Shown here one piece after another: positions 26,378 to 35,330 of a stretch of DNA of 64,000 nucleotides. This DNA comes from Rhodocyclaceae bacterium (GTDB lineage Bacteria; Pseudomonadota; Gammaproteobacteria; Burkholderiales; Rhodocyclaceae): positions 62,001 to 126,000 of the forward strand of contig JADKHX010000011.1 of assembly GCA_016721505.1 (NCBI GenBank), written 5' to 3'. The position numbers and the translations under genes were made by a program. Position 1 is the first letter of the stretch; the number at the start of each line of letters is the position of its first letter. Below the pieces are notes generated by a model. The model worked only from the letters and a program-made list of their open reading frames with translations, had not been told where the DNA came from and did no database searches.

Positions 26378-27613
26378 ATGAAATGGCTTGACCGCCTCCA
26401 ACACCGATTTGCCAATGTTCCGCTGATCGCCTACGGCCTCGCCGCGACGAGTTTTATCAATCGCATGGGCGGTACGGCTAAGTTGTTTATGGCTTTGTAT
26501 CTGCGCGAAGCGCTGGGATTGGATCTAGCCACCGTCGGCGTATTGCTGTCGATTTATGGTGCCGGTTTGCTGGCCGGTTCCTTCCTTGTTTCGGTACTCA
26601 CCGACTGGTTCTCGGCGCGCAAATTGATGCTCTGGAGTTTGCTGGGCAGCGCGCTTGGTCTGGTAATTTTGTGCGGCGTGACAACAGTCCCCACACTTGC
26701 TGTCGCACTGCTGTTCGGCGGGCTGGTAGATGGTGGTTATCGTCCGGCGATGCAGCGGGTAATGATGCAAAGCTGTGAGCCATTGGTGCGGATACATGCG
26801 CAATCCTTGCAGCGGGTGGCGGTCAATCTTGGTTTTGGCATGGGTGGTTTGGTCGGTGGCTGGTTTGCCGAATTTGATTATCGTTACGTATTTGTCGCCG
26901 ATGCAGCGACTTCAATCGCCGCTGCCGTTTTTCTGCAATGGGCGTTTACGCGTGCCGACGAGCGCGCGCCGGTGCAAGCGACGCCGGCAAAAATTGCTGA
27001 TGAACGCTGGCCGTATTCCGATGTGCCATTCATTACTTTCATGTTGGCCTGCCTGCTGCTGGCGACGATTTATGCGCAGTCGGAAAGTACGATGACCAAT
27101 TATTTGCGCGAGTATTTTTCGTTGTCACCAAAATGGATCGGAGCGACATTTGCCCTCAATGGTCTGATGGTGGCGGTGTTGCAAATCCCGCTTACCTTGC
27201 GCACGGAATTTTGGCCGCAGCGTTGGACCATGATGGCGGGTGCGGCAACATTGACTTTAGGATTTGCGATTCTGCCGCTGGGCGCAGGGCTGGGTGAGAC
27301 GGCGTGCATCCTGATGGCAATGCTGTCGACAGCGATTTACACCACCGGCGAAATGCTCTTGATGCCTCCACAATTGGCGCTGGTGATGCAGCGTGCCGAT
27401 GCTGGTCGCGCCGGGCATTATCTGGCGCTCTACAACGGCATCTGGGGTGGCCGCACCATGCTCGCGCCGCTACTTGGCAATACGGTTTATGACCGTTTCG
27501 GCGGTGACGCTGTTTGGCTACTTTGTGCCGTGCTCGGTGCCCTAGCATTGCTGCTGCAATACCGCGCGATAGGGAAAATGCAGCAAACGCAAATCAAGCC
27601 GAATACAGTTTGA
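26378..27613 (+). CDS. MFS transporter
   Basis: 411 aa with 12 predicted membrane helices. The helix 2-3 loop carries SVLTDWFSARKLMLWS, the MFS motif A region. I do not recognise the substrate; proteins of this look are often annotated as drug or sugar efflux. The last 20 bases overlap the end of the opposing WYL regulator gene. Confidence 0.8.
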   Translation: MKWLDRLQHRFANVPLIAYGLAATSFINRMGGTAKLFMALYLREALGLDLATVGVLLSIYGAGLLAGSFLVSVLTDWFSARKLMLWSLLGSALGLVILCGVTTVPTLAVALLFGGLVDGGYRPAMQRVMMQSCEPLVRIHAQSLQRVAVNLGFGMGGLVGGWFAEFDYRYVFVADAATSIAAAVFLQWAFTRADERAPVQATPAKIADERWPYSDVPFITFMLACLLLATIYAQSESTMTNYLREYFSLSPKWIGATFALNGLMVAVLQIPLTLRTEFWPQRWTMMAGAATLTLGFAILPLGAGLGETACILMAMLSTAIYTTGEMLLMPPQLALVMQRADAGRAGHYLALYNGIWGGRTMLAPLLGNTVYDRFGGDAVWLLCAVLGALALLLQYRAIGKMQQTQIKPNTV

Positions 27614-28574
27614 CCAAATCCTGCGCCGCCGTGGCGACACGCTGACGCAAATCATTCGGTGCGAGGACTTCTACGTCGCTGCCGAATTTCAAAATATCCA
27701 TAATCAGTTCGCGATGATCGGTGTAGGGCAGGGTGAGCAAGTAACGACCTACTGCATCAGTTTCACTACGTTGGTCGGGATGCCATGATTCTTGCGCGAC
27801 CCAACGCGCACGCTCGGCGGAGAAACGCAGCGTAGCCCACTGAATATTTTTTCCGCTAAAAATTCCGTACCCCGGTCCCAGCGTTTCGTCCATCTTGCGC
27901 GGCGAAATATCGCGAGCTTTTTGTTCGAGAATTTCGGCGCGTTGAATTGAATCGATGGCGAAATTTCTCAGCCCATCGCGCAGATGACACCATGCGTCGA
28001 GATACCAATTTTCGCGGTAATACACCAAGCGTTGCGGCGATACATCGCGCTCGCTGGTCTCGCCGGTGCCGCGTGCAAAGTAGGTCAGGTGCAGGCGTTT
28101 GCGATGCAGCAGCGCCGAGCCAACGCGCTCGAAATGGGTAAGCTTCAAACTGCGTTTTGCCGAGCCAAGAATCATCACCCGATGGCGCACTTCTTCGGCG
28201 CTGTTATCGGCGGTACCAAGCAGACCATTGAGTCGCGCCAGTAGGGGACTGATATGCGGATTGAGAATGCCGCCCGGATCAAGATTGGTCAGCAAATGCT
28301 GCATGGTCAGCAGGGCATGTACTTCACCCGCGTTGAACCACAGTCCGGGAAGTGTGTATTGCGCGTTTTGATTGGCGTGCTGGTTGTCAAAGCGATAACC
28401 GTTGGCATCGCGATCCCAAACAATTGGCGCGTTGAGTCGGCTGCGCATGTATTCCAAATCGCGTTTGAGCGTGGCGCGCGAAACTTCCAGCGCGTCCATT
28501 AGTTGTACAAAACTGACCACACCACGGTCATGAATCATCTGATCGATTTTGTAGAAGCGTTCAGTTCTATCCAT
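27594..28574 (-). CDS. WYL-domain transcriptional regulator
   Basis: 326 aa. An N-terminal helix-turn-helix (about residues 1-60; MDALEVSRATLKRDLEYMR) is followed by a WYL domain with the signature YYRENWYLDAWCH at about residues 175-190. WYL domains sense ligands, in some cases nucleic acid, and control DNA-damage and defence genes; here no target is evident. The ATG at 28574 overlaps the rsgA stop by 8 bases (ATGGATAG), so it is translated after rsgA. It converges on the MFS gene. Confidence 0.88.
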   Translation of the reverse strand: MDRTERFYKIDQMIHDRGVVSFVQLMDALEVSRATLKRDLEYMRSRLNAPIVWDRDANGYRFDNQHANQNAQYTLPGLWFNAGEVHALLTMQHLLTNLDPGGILNPHISPLLARLNGLLGTADNSAEEVRHRVMILGSAKRSLKLTHFERVGSALLHRKRLHLTYFARGTGETSERDVSPQRLVYYRENWYLDAWCHLRDGLRNFAIDSIQRAEILEQKARDISPRKMDETLGPGYGIFSGKNIQWATLRFSAERARWVAQESWHPDQRSETDAVGRYLLTLPYTDHRELIMDILKFGSDVEVLAPNDLRQRVATAAQDLVKLYSA

Positions 28575-29466
28575 TTTCAGCCTTGCCCAAGGCGGCAACG
28601 AGTTGATGGAAGTGCTCAAGCCGACGCGGATGAACCTGACCGCTCTCGATGGCCGTTTTGATTGCACATCCCGGTTCGCTACGATGTTGGCAATCACGAA
28701 ATTTACACTGCCCGAGCAGCGCACGAAACTCCAAAAAGCCGTGACCGATTTGTGCCGGGTTGAGATGCGAGAGGCCGAATTCTTGCAGTCCGGGACAGTC
28801 GATTAGGGCGGCGTTGTCCAACGCCGTGTTACCAGCGCCGATTGGCAGACGATAGAGTCGCGCGTGCGTGGTGGTGTGCTTACCTGAATCGAGTGCCACA
28901 GATACCTCGCGGGTAGCGGCAGTGGCGCCGGGAATCAGTGCGTTGGTGAGCGTTGATTTGCCCATGCCGGATTGTCCGACAAGGACCGAAACTTGATTTT
29001 GCAGCAGCAGCTTCAATTCGCTCACGTCTTGCTTGGCGCATATTTCGACTACGCGATAGCCCAACGCGACATAAGGAGCGAGTAGGGCGCGCGCGGCGGC
29101 AAGACCGTCTTGCAAATCGCATTTGTTGAGCACGATGAGCGCCTGCATGCCTTCGTGTTCGGCAGCCACCAGCGCGCGGGTCAGCAGCGCGTCGCTGAAG
29201 GATGGATCGGTGGCGACGACCAGGATTATCTGCGTGACATTTGCAGCAATCAGTTTTTCGCGAAACCCGTCGGCGCGGTAGAGCAAAGTTCGGCGCGGGT
29301 GCAGGTTAAGTATTTGTCCGTCGTCGGATAGTTCAATTTCGTCGCCGCAGGTATAGATACTTTTCTTGCCTAATGGATAGCCGGTGGCGGTGGTGGAATC
29401 AGCAAGCTCGATTTCGTAATGCCGCCCAAAGGCCGCGACTACCGTTCCTCGGCGCGTGGAATTCAA
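28567..29466 (-). CDS. rsgA: Ribosome small-subunit GTPase RsgA, with repeat-derived loop
   Basis: 299 aa circularly permuted GTPase that aids late 30S assembly. Motif order is G4 NKCD (114-117), G1 GQSGMGKS (164-171), G3 DCPG (223-226), and the zinc knuckle C254, C259, H261, C267. An N-terminal OB fold precedes the GTPase part. Between HARLYRL and ALIDCPG, where homologues have a short turn, residues 207-216 (LPIGAGNTAL) are encoded by a dispersed repeat on the opposite strand. The gene overlaps phhB by four bases (ATGA) upstream and the WYL gene downstream. Confidence 0.93.
   Translation of the reverse strand: MNSTRRGTVVAAFGRHYEIELADSTTATGYPLGKKSIYTCGDEIELSDDGQILNLHPRRTLLYRADGFREKLIAANVTQIILVVATDPSFSDALLTRALVAAEHEGMQALIVLNKCDLQDGLAAARALLAPYVALGYRVVEICAKQDVSELKLLLQNQVSVLVGQSGMGKSTLTNALIPGATAATREVSVALDSGKHTTTHARLYRLPIGAGNTALDNAALIDCPGLQEFGLSHLNPAQIGHGFLEFRALLGQCKFRDCQHRSEPGCAIKTAIESGQVHPRRLEHFHQLVAALGKAENG
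28820..28847 (+). repeat. 28-bp dispersed repeat, copy 4 (inside rsgA)
   Basis: Left half AACGCCGTGTTA, right half CCAGCGCCGATTGGCA. Most diverged core of the ten. It is antisense to rsgA and is read as residues 207-216 in the frame that gives an IGAGNT motif. Confidence 0.8.
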
Positions 29467-29801
29467 ATCGCCAACAAGGCGTCGACTTTCGCCGCGCAGA
29501 TGAAATCGTTAATCGACAGTCCGTTGGCGGCGTGCGTCCAATAGCTCACGCGGCATTGGTTGTAGCCAACGGCAAGGTCGGGATGATGATCGGTGCGATG
29601 CGAAATCCACGCCAAGGCATTGACGAAGGCGAGGGTTTCATAGTGGTCTTTGAAGCGATACGTTCTGACGATGGTTTGACCTTCGCGTCGCCATTCTGGC
29701 AGCGCAGCTTGTAAGCGCTGCGCCTCGCTGTCGGACAGCGCGGGCATGCCGTTGGTGCAGGTGATGCAGCGCTGATTCTGTAGTGGTGTGATGTTGTCCA
29801 T
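29463..29801 (-). CDS. phhB: Pterin-4a-carbinolamine dehydratase
   Basis: 112 aa. The family motif HHPDLAVGYNQCRVSYWTH is intact; its histidines catalyse dehydration of 4a-hydroxytetrahydrobiopterin to recycle the pterin of aromatic hydroxylases. A few residues longer than minimal PCD at the N-terminus (MDNITPLQNQRC). No phenylalanine hydroxylase gene is nearby. Overlaps rsgA by four bases and lies 6 bases after the M48 protease gene, suggesting one transcript. Confidence 0.92.
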   Translation of the reverse strand: MDNITPLQNQRCITCTNGMPALSDSEAQRLQAALPEWRREGQTIVRTYRFKDHYETLAFVNALAWISHRTDHHPDLAVGYNQCRVSYWTHAANGLSINDFICAAKVDALLAI

Positions 29802-29807
29802 ATCGGA

Positions 29808-31061
29808 TTACAGGCTCCGCAAATGAGCGATACGCGTCGCGGCGGGTGGATGCGAATCGTAGAACAAGGAATGCAAAGGGTCGGGTGTTAAGGTCGACGC
29901 ATTATCGCGATAAAGTTTGACCAACGCGGAAATCAACTCACTAGCCGCCGCATGGCTGGCGGCGTAGGCATCGGCCTGGAATTCGTGTCGTCGTGAAACT
30001 GCGGCGCTTAACGGCGAGAGCAAGAACATGAATACCGGCATCACCATAGAAAAAAGCAGGAGCGCCAACGGCGTGTCGCCAGCACCAACTGGCGTTACGC
30101 CAAGCCCGATAAAAAACCAAGGCTGCGTCATCAATTGCGCCAGCAACCAAAGCAGCGCCAAGCTAGCGAAGGCCATAAATACGATGCGTTTCACAATGTG
30201 CTTGTGCCGAAAATGTCCCAGTTCATGCGCCAACACCGCGTCAATTTCTGGTGGCGTAAGCCGTTCTAGCAAAGTGTCGAAAAACACTATCCGTTTGGCG
30301 CGACCAAAGCCACTGAAGTAAGCATTGCCATGAGATGAACGGCGTGAGCCATCCATGACGAACAATCCAGAAGTCGTGAAACCACAGCGCGTGAGCAGCG
30401 CTTCAATCCGCGTTTTGAGCGCCTCATCTTGCAATGGCGTGAACTTGTTGAACAGCGGTGCGATGACCGTGGGGAACAAAAACAATACCAATAAATTAAA
30501 ACCCATCCACACCAGCCACACATAAATCCACCAACGTTCGCCCATCACATCCATCAGCCAAAACACGGTGAGCAACAGCGGTACGCCAATCGCAATCGCC
30601 AAGCCTGTCCCTTTGAATATATCCAGCAACCAAAGTTTTGGCGTGATTTTGTTAAAACCAAAACTAGCTTCAATGCGAAAAGTGCGAAACAAATCAAAAG
30701 GCAGCGAGAGCAAAAATCCAACGACGCTCACCAGACCGAACAAGGCGACGCCATGCCAATATCCTGCGCCAAAGAAGTCGTGCAATTGCGTCGCGAAAAA
30801 TTGCAATACGCCGCCCAGCGTGAAGGCCAACAAAACCACCACATCCAGGAAAATCTCCAGCCGCGAAAGTCTGCCTTTGGCGGTGACGTAGTCGGCCGCT
30901 TTTTGATGTTCGGCCAGCGTAATTTGCTTGGCAAAATCAATCGGCACGACGTCGCGATGTGCAGCAATGTGACTCAAATGTCGATGTAGCAACCATAGCC
31001 GCAAGACCACGGTGGCCAATAAAGTGGCAAGAAAAATCGCGGTGAATATGGCAGGTGTCAT
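29808..31061 (-). CDS. M48 family (Ste24-like) integral membrane zinc metalloprotease
   Basis: 417 aa. The zinc motif HELGH lies in VLAHELGHFRHKH and the third zinc ligand region is EFQADAYA. Several hydrophobic segments at the N-terminus and around residues 300-350 place it in the inner membrane; it resembles the CAAX-protease/Ste24 branch more than short HtpX. Residues 323-332 (TPVGAGDTPL) between two membrane segments come from a dispersed repeat on the opposite strand. Likely role is turnover of membrane proteins. First gene of a run with phhB, rsgA and the WYL gene; divergent from orn. Confidence 0.9.
   Translation of the reverse strand: MTPAIFTAIFLATLLATVVLRLWLLHRHLSHIAAHRDVVPIDFAKQITLAEHQKAADYVTAKGRLSRLEIFLDVVVLLAFTLGGVLQFFATQLHDFFGAGYWHGVALFGLVSVVGFLLSLPFDLFRTFRIEASFGFNKITPKLWLLDIFKGTGLAIAIGVPLLLTVFWLMDVMGERWWIYVWLVWMGFNLLVLFLFPTVIAPLFNKFTPLQDEALKTRIEALLTRCGFTTSGLFVMDGSRRSSHGNAYFSGFGRAKRIVFFDTLLERLTPPEIDAVLAHELGHFRHKHIVKRIVFMAFASLALLWLLAQLMTQPWFFIGLGVTPVGAGDTPLALLLFSMVMPVFMFLLSPLSAAVSRRHEFQADAYAASHAAASELISALVKLYRDNASTLTPDPLHSLFYDSHPPAATRIAHLRSL
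30067..30094 (+). repeat. 28-bp dispersed repeat, copy 5 (inside M48 protease gene)
   Basis: Left half AACGGCGTGTCG, right half CCAGCACCAACTGGCG; the stem extends to CGCCAG/CTGGCG. Antisense to the gene, read as a VGAGDT segment in a loop between membrane helices. Confidence 0.9.
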
Positions 31062-31183
31062 GGGGAATTTTTGATTGGGGAGGAGGGCACTAGGGTGGCA
31101 AACGCGCTCACACGTGAAGCAACGGCAGCGACACAGGCTATGCGAGAATATCCACTGGCTCGCTAAAAATTGGCAGGAAAATT

Positions 31184-31729
31184 ATGGCACAAGATCAAAA
31201 TAATCTCGTCTGGCTGGATATGGAGATGACCGGTCTGAACCCTGACACCGACAAGGTGATTGAATTGGCGATGGTGATTACCGATACTCATCTCAATGTC
31301 GTCGCCGAAGGACCGGTGTGGGTGGTGCATCAGTCGGCCGAAGTGATGGCTGGCATGGACTCGTGGAACACGGGCACGCATGGAAAATCCGGCCTGACCG
31401 CCCGAGTCTTGGCCGCGACAACCTCAGCAGAAGATGTTGAAGCCGCAGCTTTGGAGTTCTTGAAATTGCATGTACCACGTCTCGCCTCACCCATGTGCGG
31501 CAATTCGATTTGTCAGGACAGACGTTTCATGGCAAAGAATATGCCCAAACTCGAAGATTGGTTTCACTACCGTAATCTGGATGTATCGACGCTTAAGGAA
31601 TTGTGCAAACGCTGGAAACCGGAGCTTGCCAAGGGCATGAAAAAACATGGCAAGCACGAGGCGTTGGCGGATATTTATGAGTCGATTGAAGAGCTGAAGT
31701 ATTACCGTGAGCACTTCCTGAAGCTCTAG
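31184..31729 (+). CDS. orn: Oligoribonuclease
   Basis: 181 aa DEDDh 3'-5' exoribonuclease that degrades 2-5 nt RNA and pGpG. D12 and E14 in WLDMEMTGL, the GNSICQDRRF segment with its Asp, and the terminal HEALADIYESIEEL with His and Asp make up the active site. Same length as E. coli Orn. Divergent from the M48 gene with 122 bases between, a conserved arrangement in betaproteobacteria. Confidence 0.97.
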   Translation: MAQDQNNLVWLDMEMTGLNPDTDKVIELAMVITDTHLNVVAEGPVWVVHQSAEVMAGMDSWNTGTHGKSGLTARVLAATTSAEDVEAAALEFLKLHVPRLASPMCGNSICQDRRFMAKNMPKLEDWFHYRNLDVSTLKELCKRWKPELAKGMKKHGKHEALADIYESIEELKYYREHFLKL

Positions 31730-31738
31730 GATTTGCGT

Positions 31739-33340
31739 TTAGGATTTACTTGTCCGCCGATACAGCCGAATTCGTTCGCGCTTTTCGCCGGGTCGTGCGG
31801 TTTCCAGTACCAGCCGCCAGCCCTTAATGGCTTGCTCATCGCCATTGACAGTTTGCACAATCAACATACCGCAGGCTTGATTGCTAGCAGCCGGTTTGGT
31901 GCGAATACCGTTGAAATAATCAAACGATGCACGCTGAACTTGTGCGAGATTTTGCCGCTCGATACATCCGCTGTAACTACCTATCGCCGCCTTCAATTCA
32001 GCGCTCGGTTTGCGATACGATTTGGTGTAATCAATCCATGGCAGCGCCAACATACCGAGCACTATCCACATCACCGCAACGCCACACGCCCAACCGGTAA
32101 TTGGTCGCCACGGCGAGCGTGGAGCACTAAATATTAAACGCAGCCATGCCAGTGTAGCCAGCACTGCAACACTGAATGCGAACCATGACCAATGCGGCAC
32201 AAAGCCCGGTGCGGGAATGCGAAAGTTTTTGGCAATTGCTTCCGGCAAATTGGTCAGAATCGCGATGCCGCCCAGCCACGCCAAAACGATAAACAAAGTC
32301 AGTGTAGTGACACCAAACCAATCAAACGCGCCAGCAGCGCCACGTCGCAACCGATTTGCGCCTTGCATACCGAGCAGTGCCATCGCTGCGACGACCGGCA
32401 ACACGGCCGACGTCATCTCGGTACTGCGCAAGAAAAAAGCGAAACTAAAAAAGGTCGCGACCAGCGGCAGATAGGTGGACGCGAGCGTTAGTTGTTTGCG
32501 TTGTAACCAAAGTGTCCACAGCCCAAAAGGCAGCACTGGCCACAAACTCCAAGTCAGAAACGCCATCCGCTTGCCATCGATTGTGGGCGGGTTTTGCAAA
32601 CTCAATACTTCGTTTGTCCACCACACATTGAAGTCAGATAAGTCGTGCTGCCATAGCAAAAGTGGCCAAATAATCAGCAAAGGGAGAGCGATGGCTATCG
32701 CGATCAACCAGGTGCGCAAACTCGCATCCCGCCAGCGTGAATGCAGCGCACAGGCAAAGACTATTGCCAGCACCAAAGCCAGGGAATCCAAACCACCACC
32801 AAGAAATGCGACCGGCAGCGAAACTCCCAAGCCTAGCCCAGCGGGCAATGGATGCTTGCGCCATGCCGCCAGTGCGGCCAATACCATCGCCAGCGCAGCA
32901 AAAGTGAGCAATGCGGGCTGGGCATCGTGAAACGGCACTAGAGTGCCCAAGGTGCCAATAACCAAGAGCGGTGCAACACGACCGGCTTCTTGTTCATAAA
33001 ACGTGCGCGCGGCGTAAGCGATGCCAGTAAGCCCCATCGCCACCAGCAACAAAGAAGCTAGTCGCGCGGCATCATGCCATTCGAGTAAGGTGCCGAATAC
33101 TGTTCCAAATATCGCCGCCAACCAGTAATACAGCGGTGGCGATTGCAACCACGCCTCGCCAGCCAATTGCGGGATCAACCAATGCCCGTCGGCAACGCTC
33201 TTGGCTAAATTGAGACTGATGACATCGTCGGTTTTCCAAGGGTCGTGCCCGATCAAGCCGACCAGCAACACGCATAGGCACAGACCAATGACGGTGCTGC
33301 CCGGGAGGGGAAATGATTTAGGCCAAGGGCGCGCGAACAT
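31739..33340 (-). CDS. GT39/ArnT-like membrane glycosyltransferase
   Basis: 533 aa with about ten or more membrane helices. The first periplasmic loop HDPWKTDDV has the DE-like acid pair and the following LIPQLAGEAWLQSPPLYYWLAA matches the PMT/ArnT superfamily. These enzymes move a sugar from a polyprenyl phosphate to lipid A, protein or glycan. No lipid A or O-antigen genes adjoin it, so the acceptor is unknown. Its end is 9 bases from the end of orn (convergent). Confidence 0.75.
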   Translation of the reverse strand: MFARPWPKSFPLPGSTVIGLCLCVLLVGLIGHDPWKTDDVISLNLAKSVADGHWLIPQLAGEAWLQSPPLYYWLAAIFGTVFGTLLEWHDAARLASLLLVAMGLTGIAYAARTFYEQEAGRVAPLLVIGTLGTLVPFHDAQPALLTFAALAMVLAALAAWRKHPLPAGLGLGVSLPVAFLGGGLDSLALVLAIVFACALHSRWRDASLRTWLIAIAIALPLLIIWPLLLWQHDLSDFNVWWTNEVLSLQNPPTIDGKRMAFLTWSLWPVLPFGLWTLWLQRKQLTLASTYLPLVATFFSFAFFLRSTEMTSAVLPVVAAMALLGMQGANRLRRGAAGAFDWFGVTTLTLFIVLAWLGGIAILTNLPEAIAKNFRIPAPGFVPHWSWFAFSVAVLATLAWLRLIFSAPRSPWRPITGWACGVAVMWIVLGMLALPWIDYTKSYRKPSAELKAAIGSYSGCIERQNLAQVQRASFDYFNGIRTKPAASNQACGMLIVQTVNGDEQAIKGWRLVLETARPGEKRERIRLYRRTSKS

Positions 33341-33381
33341 GGCTCAGTGTAGCGAGTGAATTGCGCCACGAAATGAAAAAA

Positions 33382-33405
33382 GGCAGCCAATTGGCTGCCT
33401 TGATT
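33382..33405 (-). terminator. Rho-independent terminator of rpmE
   Basis: Perfect palindrome GGCAGCCAATTGGCTGCC (33382-33399) with an A run on its left, which is a T run on the transcribed minus strand. It follows the rpmE stop by about 45 bases. Confidence 0.85.
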
Positions 33406-33446
33406 CGCGCGTCAGATTCGACGACAGTGGCATTAACGTGCGCGAA

Positions 33447-33659
33447 TTAAGCACTCGCGCGGGTTGCGTATTTCTGACGGAAGCGTTCAACGCGACCGGC
33501 GGTATCAACAATCTTTTGCTTGCCGGTATAGAACGGATGGCACAGTGAGCAGACCTCGATGTTGAGCGGCTTGCCGCTGGTCGAGCGCGTGGTGAATTTA
33601 TTGCCGCAGCTGCAGGCGACAGCGATTTCAACGTAGTTTGGGTGAATTCCGTCTTTCAT
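33447..33659 (-). CDS. rpmE: 50S ribosomal protein L31 (zinc form)
   Basis: 70 aa from MKDGIHPNYVEI. The four zinc cysteines C16, C18, C37 and C40 are present, so this is the zinc-type L31 rather than the zinc-free paralogue. It sits on the inter-subunit surface. Own promoter and terminator are visible. An upstream in-frame start at 33698 would add 13 residues not in the family. Confidence 0.97.
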   Translation of the reverse strand: MKDGIHPNYVEIAVACSCGNKFTTRSTSGKPLNIEVCSLCHPFYTGKQKIVDTAGRVERFRQKYATRASA

Positions 33660-33731
33660 TTGATTTCCATTCCTTAGTGAACGCGGTTCGTGACGCATTG
33701 CAGATGACTGCGTGAACCAGCAAAGACGTGC

Positions 33732-33760
33732 ATTATCCTTAAAAAAGCGCTTAATTGCAA
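33732..33760 (-). promoter_or_regulatory. Sigma-70 promoter of rpmE
   Basis: On the minus strand, TTGCAA (33760-33755), a 17-base spacer and GATAAT (33737-33732), 73 bases before the ATG. Confidence 0.8.
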
Positions 33761-33923
33761 ACGAAATTGTCGCTAAGCCTTGCTACAGCGGGAGAAATAG
33801 TCGATTTATGACGCGGGCTCGCTTTAGGATAGTCAGAAGCTGCCGTATATAAATAGACTGGCGTACAAGTTTGTAGTTTTTTTGGCCTCGCTCCTCGATC
33901 ACATATCAACTTACAGGTGCTAT

Positions 33924-34586
33924 ATGAAAACTCGTAAAAACCTCATCGTGGGCTTAGTTACTTTGTTTGCTGCATTTCTTGGGGCAAGTTTCGCGCAAGC
34001 GCAGGCGCTTTCCACAGACATCGCATTTGTCACCGCCCTGAGCGGCGAGGTGCGTTATCAAAGCAAGGATGAAACAGCGAAGTCGGCGCAGGCTTATATG
34101 CGAATCCGGCATGGCGACACGATCAAGGTGGCTAGTGGGGCGAGCATTCGTTTGAGCTATACCACTGTCCCGCGCCAGGAAACTTGGACTGGGCCGGCAA
34201 CTTTTGTGGTCACCCTCGCAGGTGGTGAAAAACTCACTGGCGGCGCACCAACGATAGCTCAACTGCCGTCCAGCGTTCCGCAAAAACTTGCCAAAGTGGC
34301 AGAGCTGATGAAGACTTCGCACATGGGTGGCTTGGTTGTTCGATCGGTTAAACCGCCGACTCCTGTGAATTTGGACAATGTTGCCGCAGCAATGATCGTT
34401 TATGAAAACATGCGCTCGAAGACTACTGCGAACGACATCACTCCTGAACTATTCCTTTACGCAGTGTTTCTTGAATATCAAATGCTGGATGATTTGAAGA
34501 TAGTCGCCAAAGAAATGCGCGCGCGGCAGCCGGATAACGCTGAAGTTCGCTTGCTCACGGACGCAGCGTTAGTTGAGCGTCAATAA
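33924..34586 (+). CDS. Secreted FecR-like domain protein
   Basis: 220 aa from MKTRKNLIVGLVTLFAAFLG, a clear signal peptide (cleavage near AQA). The part at about residues 35-100 (VTALSGEVRYQ, RIRHGDTIKVASGASIRLSY) has the beta-strand pattern of FecR-like domains. The rest (about 130-220) is helical and resembles no family I know. It faces the caspase/cyclase cluster and overlaps the end of that cluster's last gene by 7 bases. FecR-domain genes commonly adjoin CHASE2-cyclase genes in betaproteobacteria. Function unknown. Confidence 0.65.
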   Translation: MKTRKNLIVGLVTLFAAFLGASFAQAQALSTDIAFVTALSGEVRYQSKDETAKSAQAYMRIRHGDTIKVASGASIRLSYTTVPRQETWTGPATFVVTLAGGEKLTGGAPTIAQLPSSVPQKLAKVAELMKTSHMGGLVVRSVKPPTPVNLDNVAAAMIVYENMRSKTTANDITPELFLYAVFLEYQMLDDLKIVAKEMRARQPDNAEVRLLTDAALVERQ

Positions 34587-35329
34587 CCGCGATTGGGTAA
34601 TCGCAGAGGAACTGGATAGCCTAAATCGGCGGCTTTCTTCTCGTAACGGGCCGCATCAGCAATCAAGCCTTCGTGATTGTAAATTTCGGCGAGTTGCCAA
34701 CTGGCATGGGCGTGATCGAGATCAGCGGCGAAGCGCAGCCATTGTTCAGCGCGACGCGCATTCTTGGCAACGCCAGCGCTGCCTGCTTGATAGGCCAGCG
34801 CGAGTTGGTACGCAGCCTCTTTGTCACCGCGCACGGCGGATTTCAGGCGTGATTTATAGCTCGCATCGCCGACCATTTCATCGAAAAAATCGCTTGATAA
34901 TCCTGCCGTACGGGCGATGTCCAAAGTTTTTTTGGCGCAGACCTGCAGTGCTTGGTTTTGTTGATCGACGGCGCTGAATGGAAAATCGCGCTCGAACTGT
35001 TCAGCCAGTTTGAGTAATTTTGTTGGTCCAACAGCGACCTGAACGTCCTGCCAACGCGATTGCATGTTTGGCTGCTCACTTTTCGGCGTAGGTCGAACTG
35101 CCTTTGCCCGAGGTTTTTGAGTCGCGGTAGATTTGATCACAGGAACTGTTTCCACCGACTCAGCATGGCTCGGCATGCTGAGTACTATTATTGAAGTGGC
35201 GGTAATCAGCGCGACCGTATGTCGAACCATGCGCGATACGGCACAGATCGAATTAGGCTGAACTGGCGATGAAATCTCCGTTGTACGGGATATTCCGTTG
35301 ATATCAAACTTAAAGCTTCGTTCGTTCAT
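34580..35329 (-). CDS. Secreted Sel1-repeat protein, paralogue of the caspase tail
   Basis: 249 aa. A hydrophobic segment at about 35-57 (ALITATSIIVLSMPSHA) serves as signal peptide; a basic Pro-rich linker follows. Residues about 90-249 align along their length with the C-terminal part of the next gene upstream (shared FERDFP/FARDFP, SAGLS-like, RGDKEAA/RGDKDAA, RRAEQWLRF/RRTEQWLRF, ARYEKKA-LGY and a final RGY). That part has Sel1-like helical repeats for protein contacts. The caspase domain is absent. It follows the caspase gene by one base, so they share a transcript. Confidence 0.7.
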   Translation of the reverse strand: MNERSFKFDINGISRTTEISSPVQPNSICAVSRMVRHTVALITATSIIVLSMPSHAESVETVPVIKSTATQKPRAKAVRPTPKSEQPNMQSRWQDVQVAVGPTKLLKLAEQFERDFPFSAVDQQNQALQVCAKKTLDIARTAGLSSDFFDEMVGDASYKSRLKSAVRGDKEAAYQLALAYQAGSAGVAKNARRAEQWLRFAADLDHAHASWQLAEIYNHEGLIADAARYEKKAADLGYPVPLRLPNRGY

Positions 35330-35330
35330 A

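Noticed and set aside
34694..34712. GCCAACTGGC near 34700 as a repeat copy
   Set aside because: Only the short palindrome matches; the CAGCACC part is missing.
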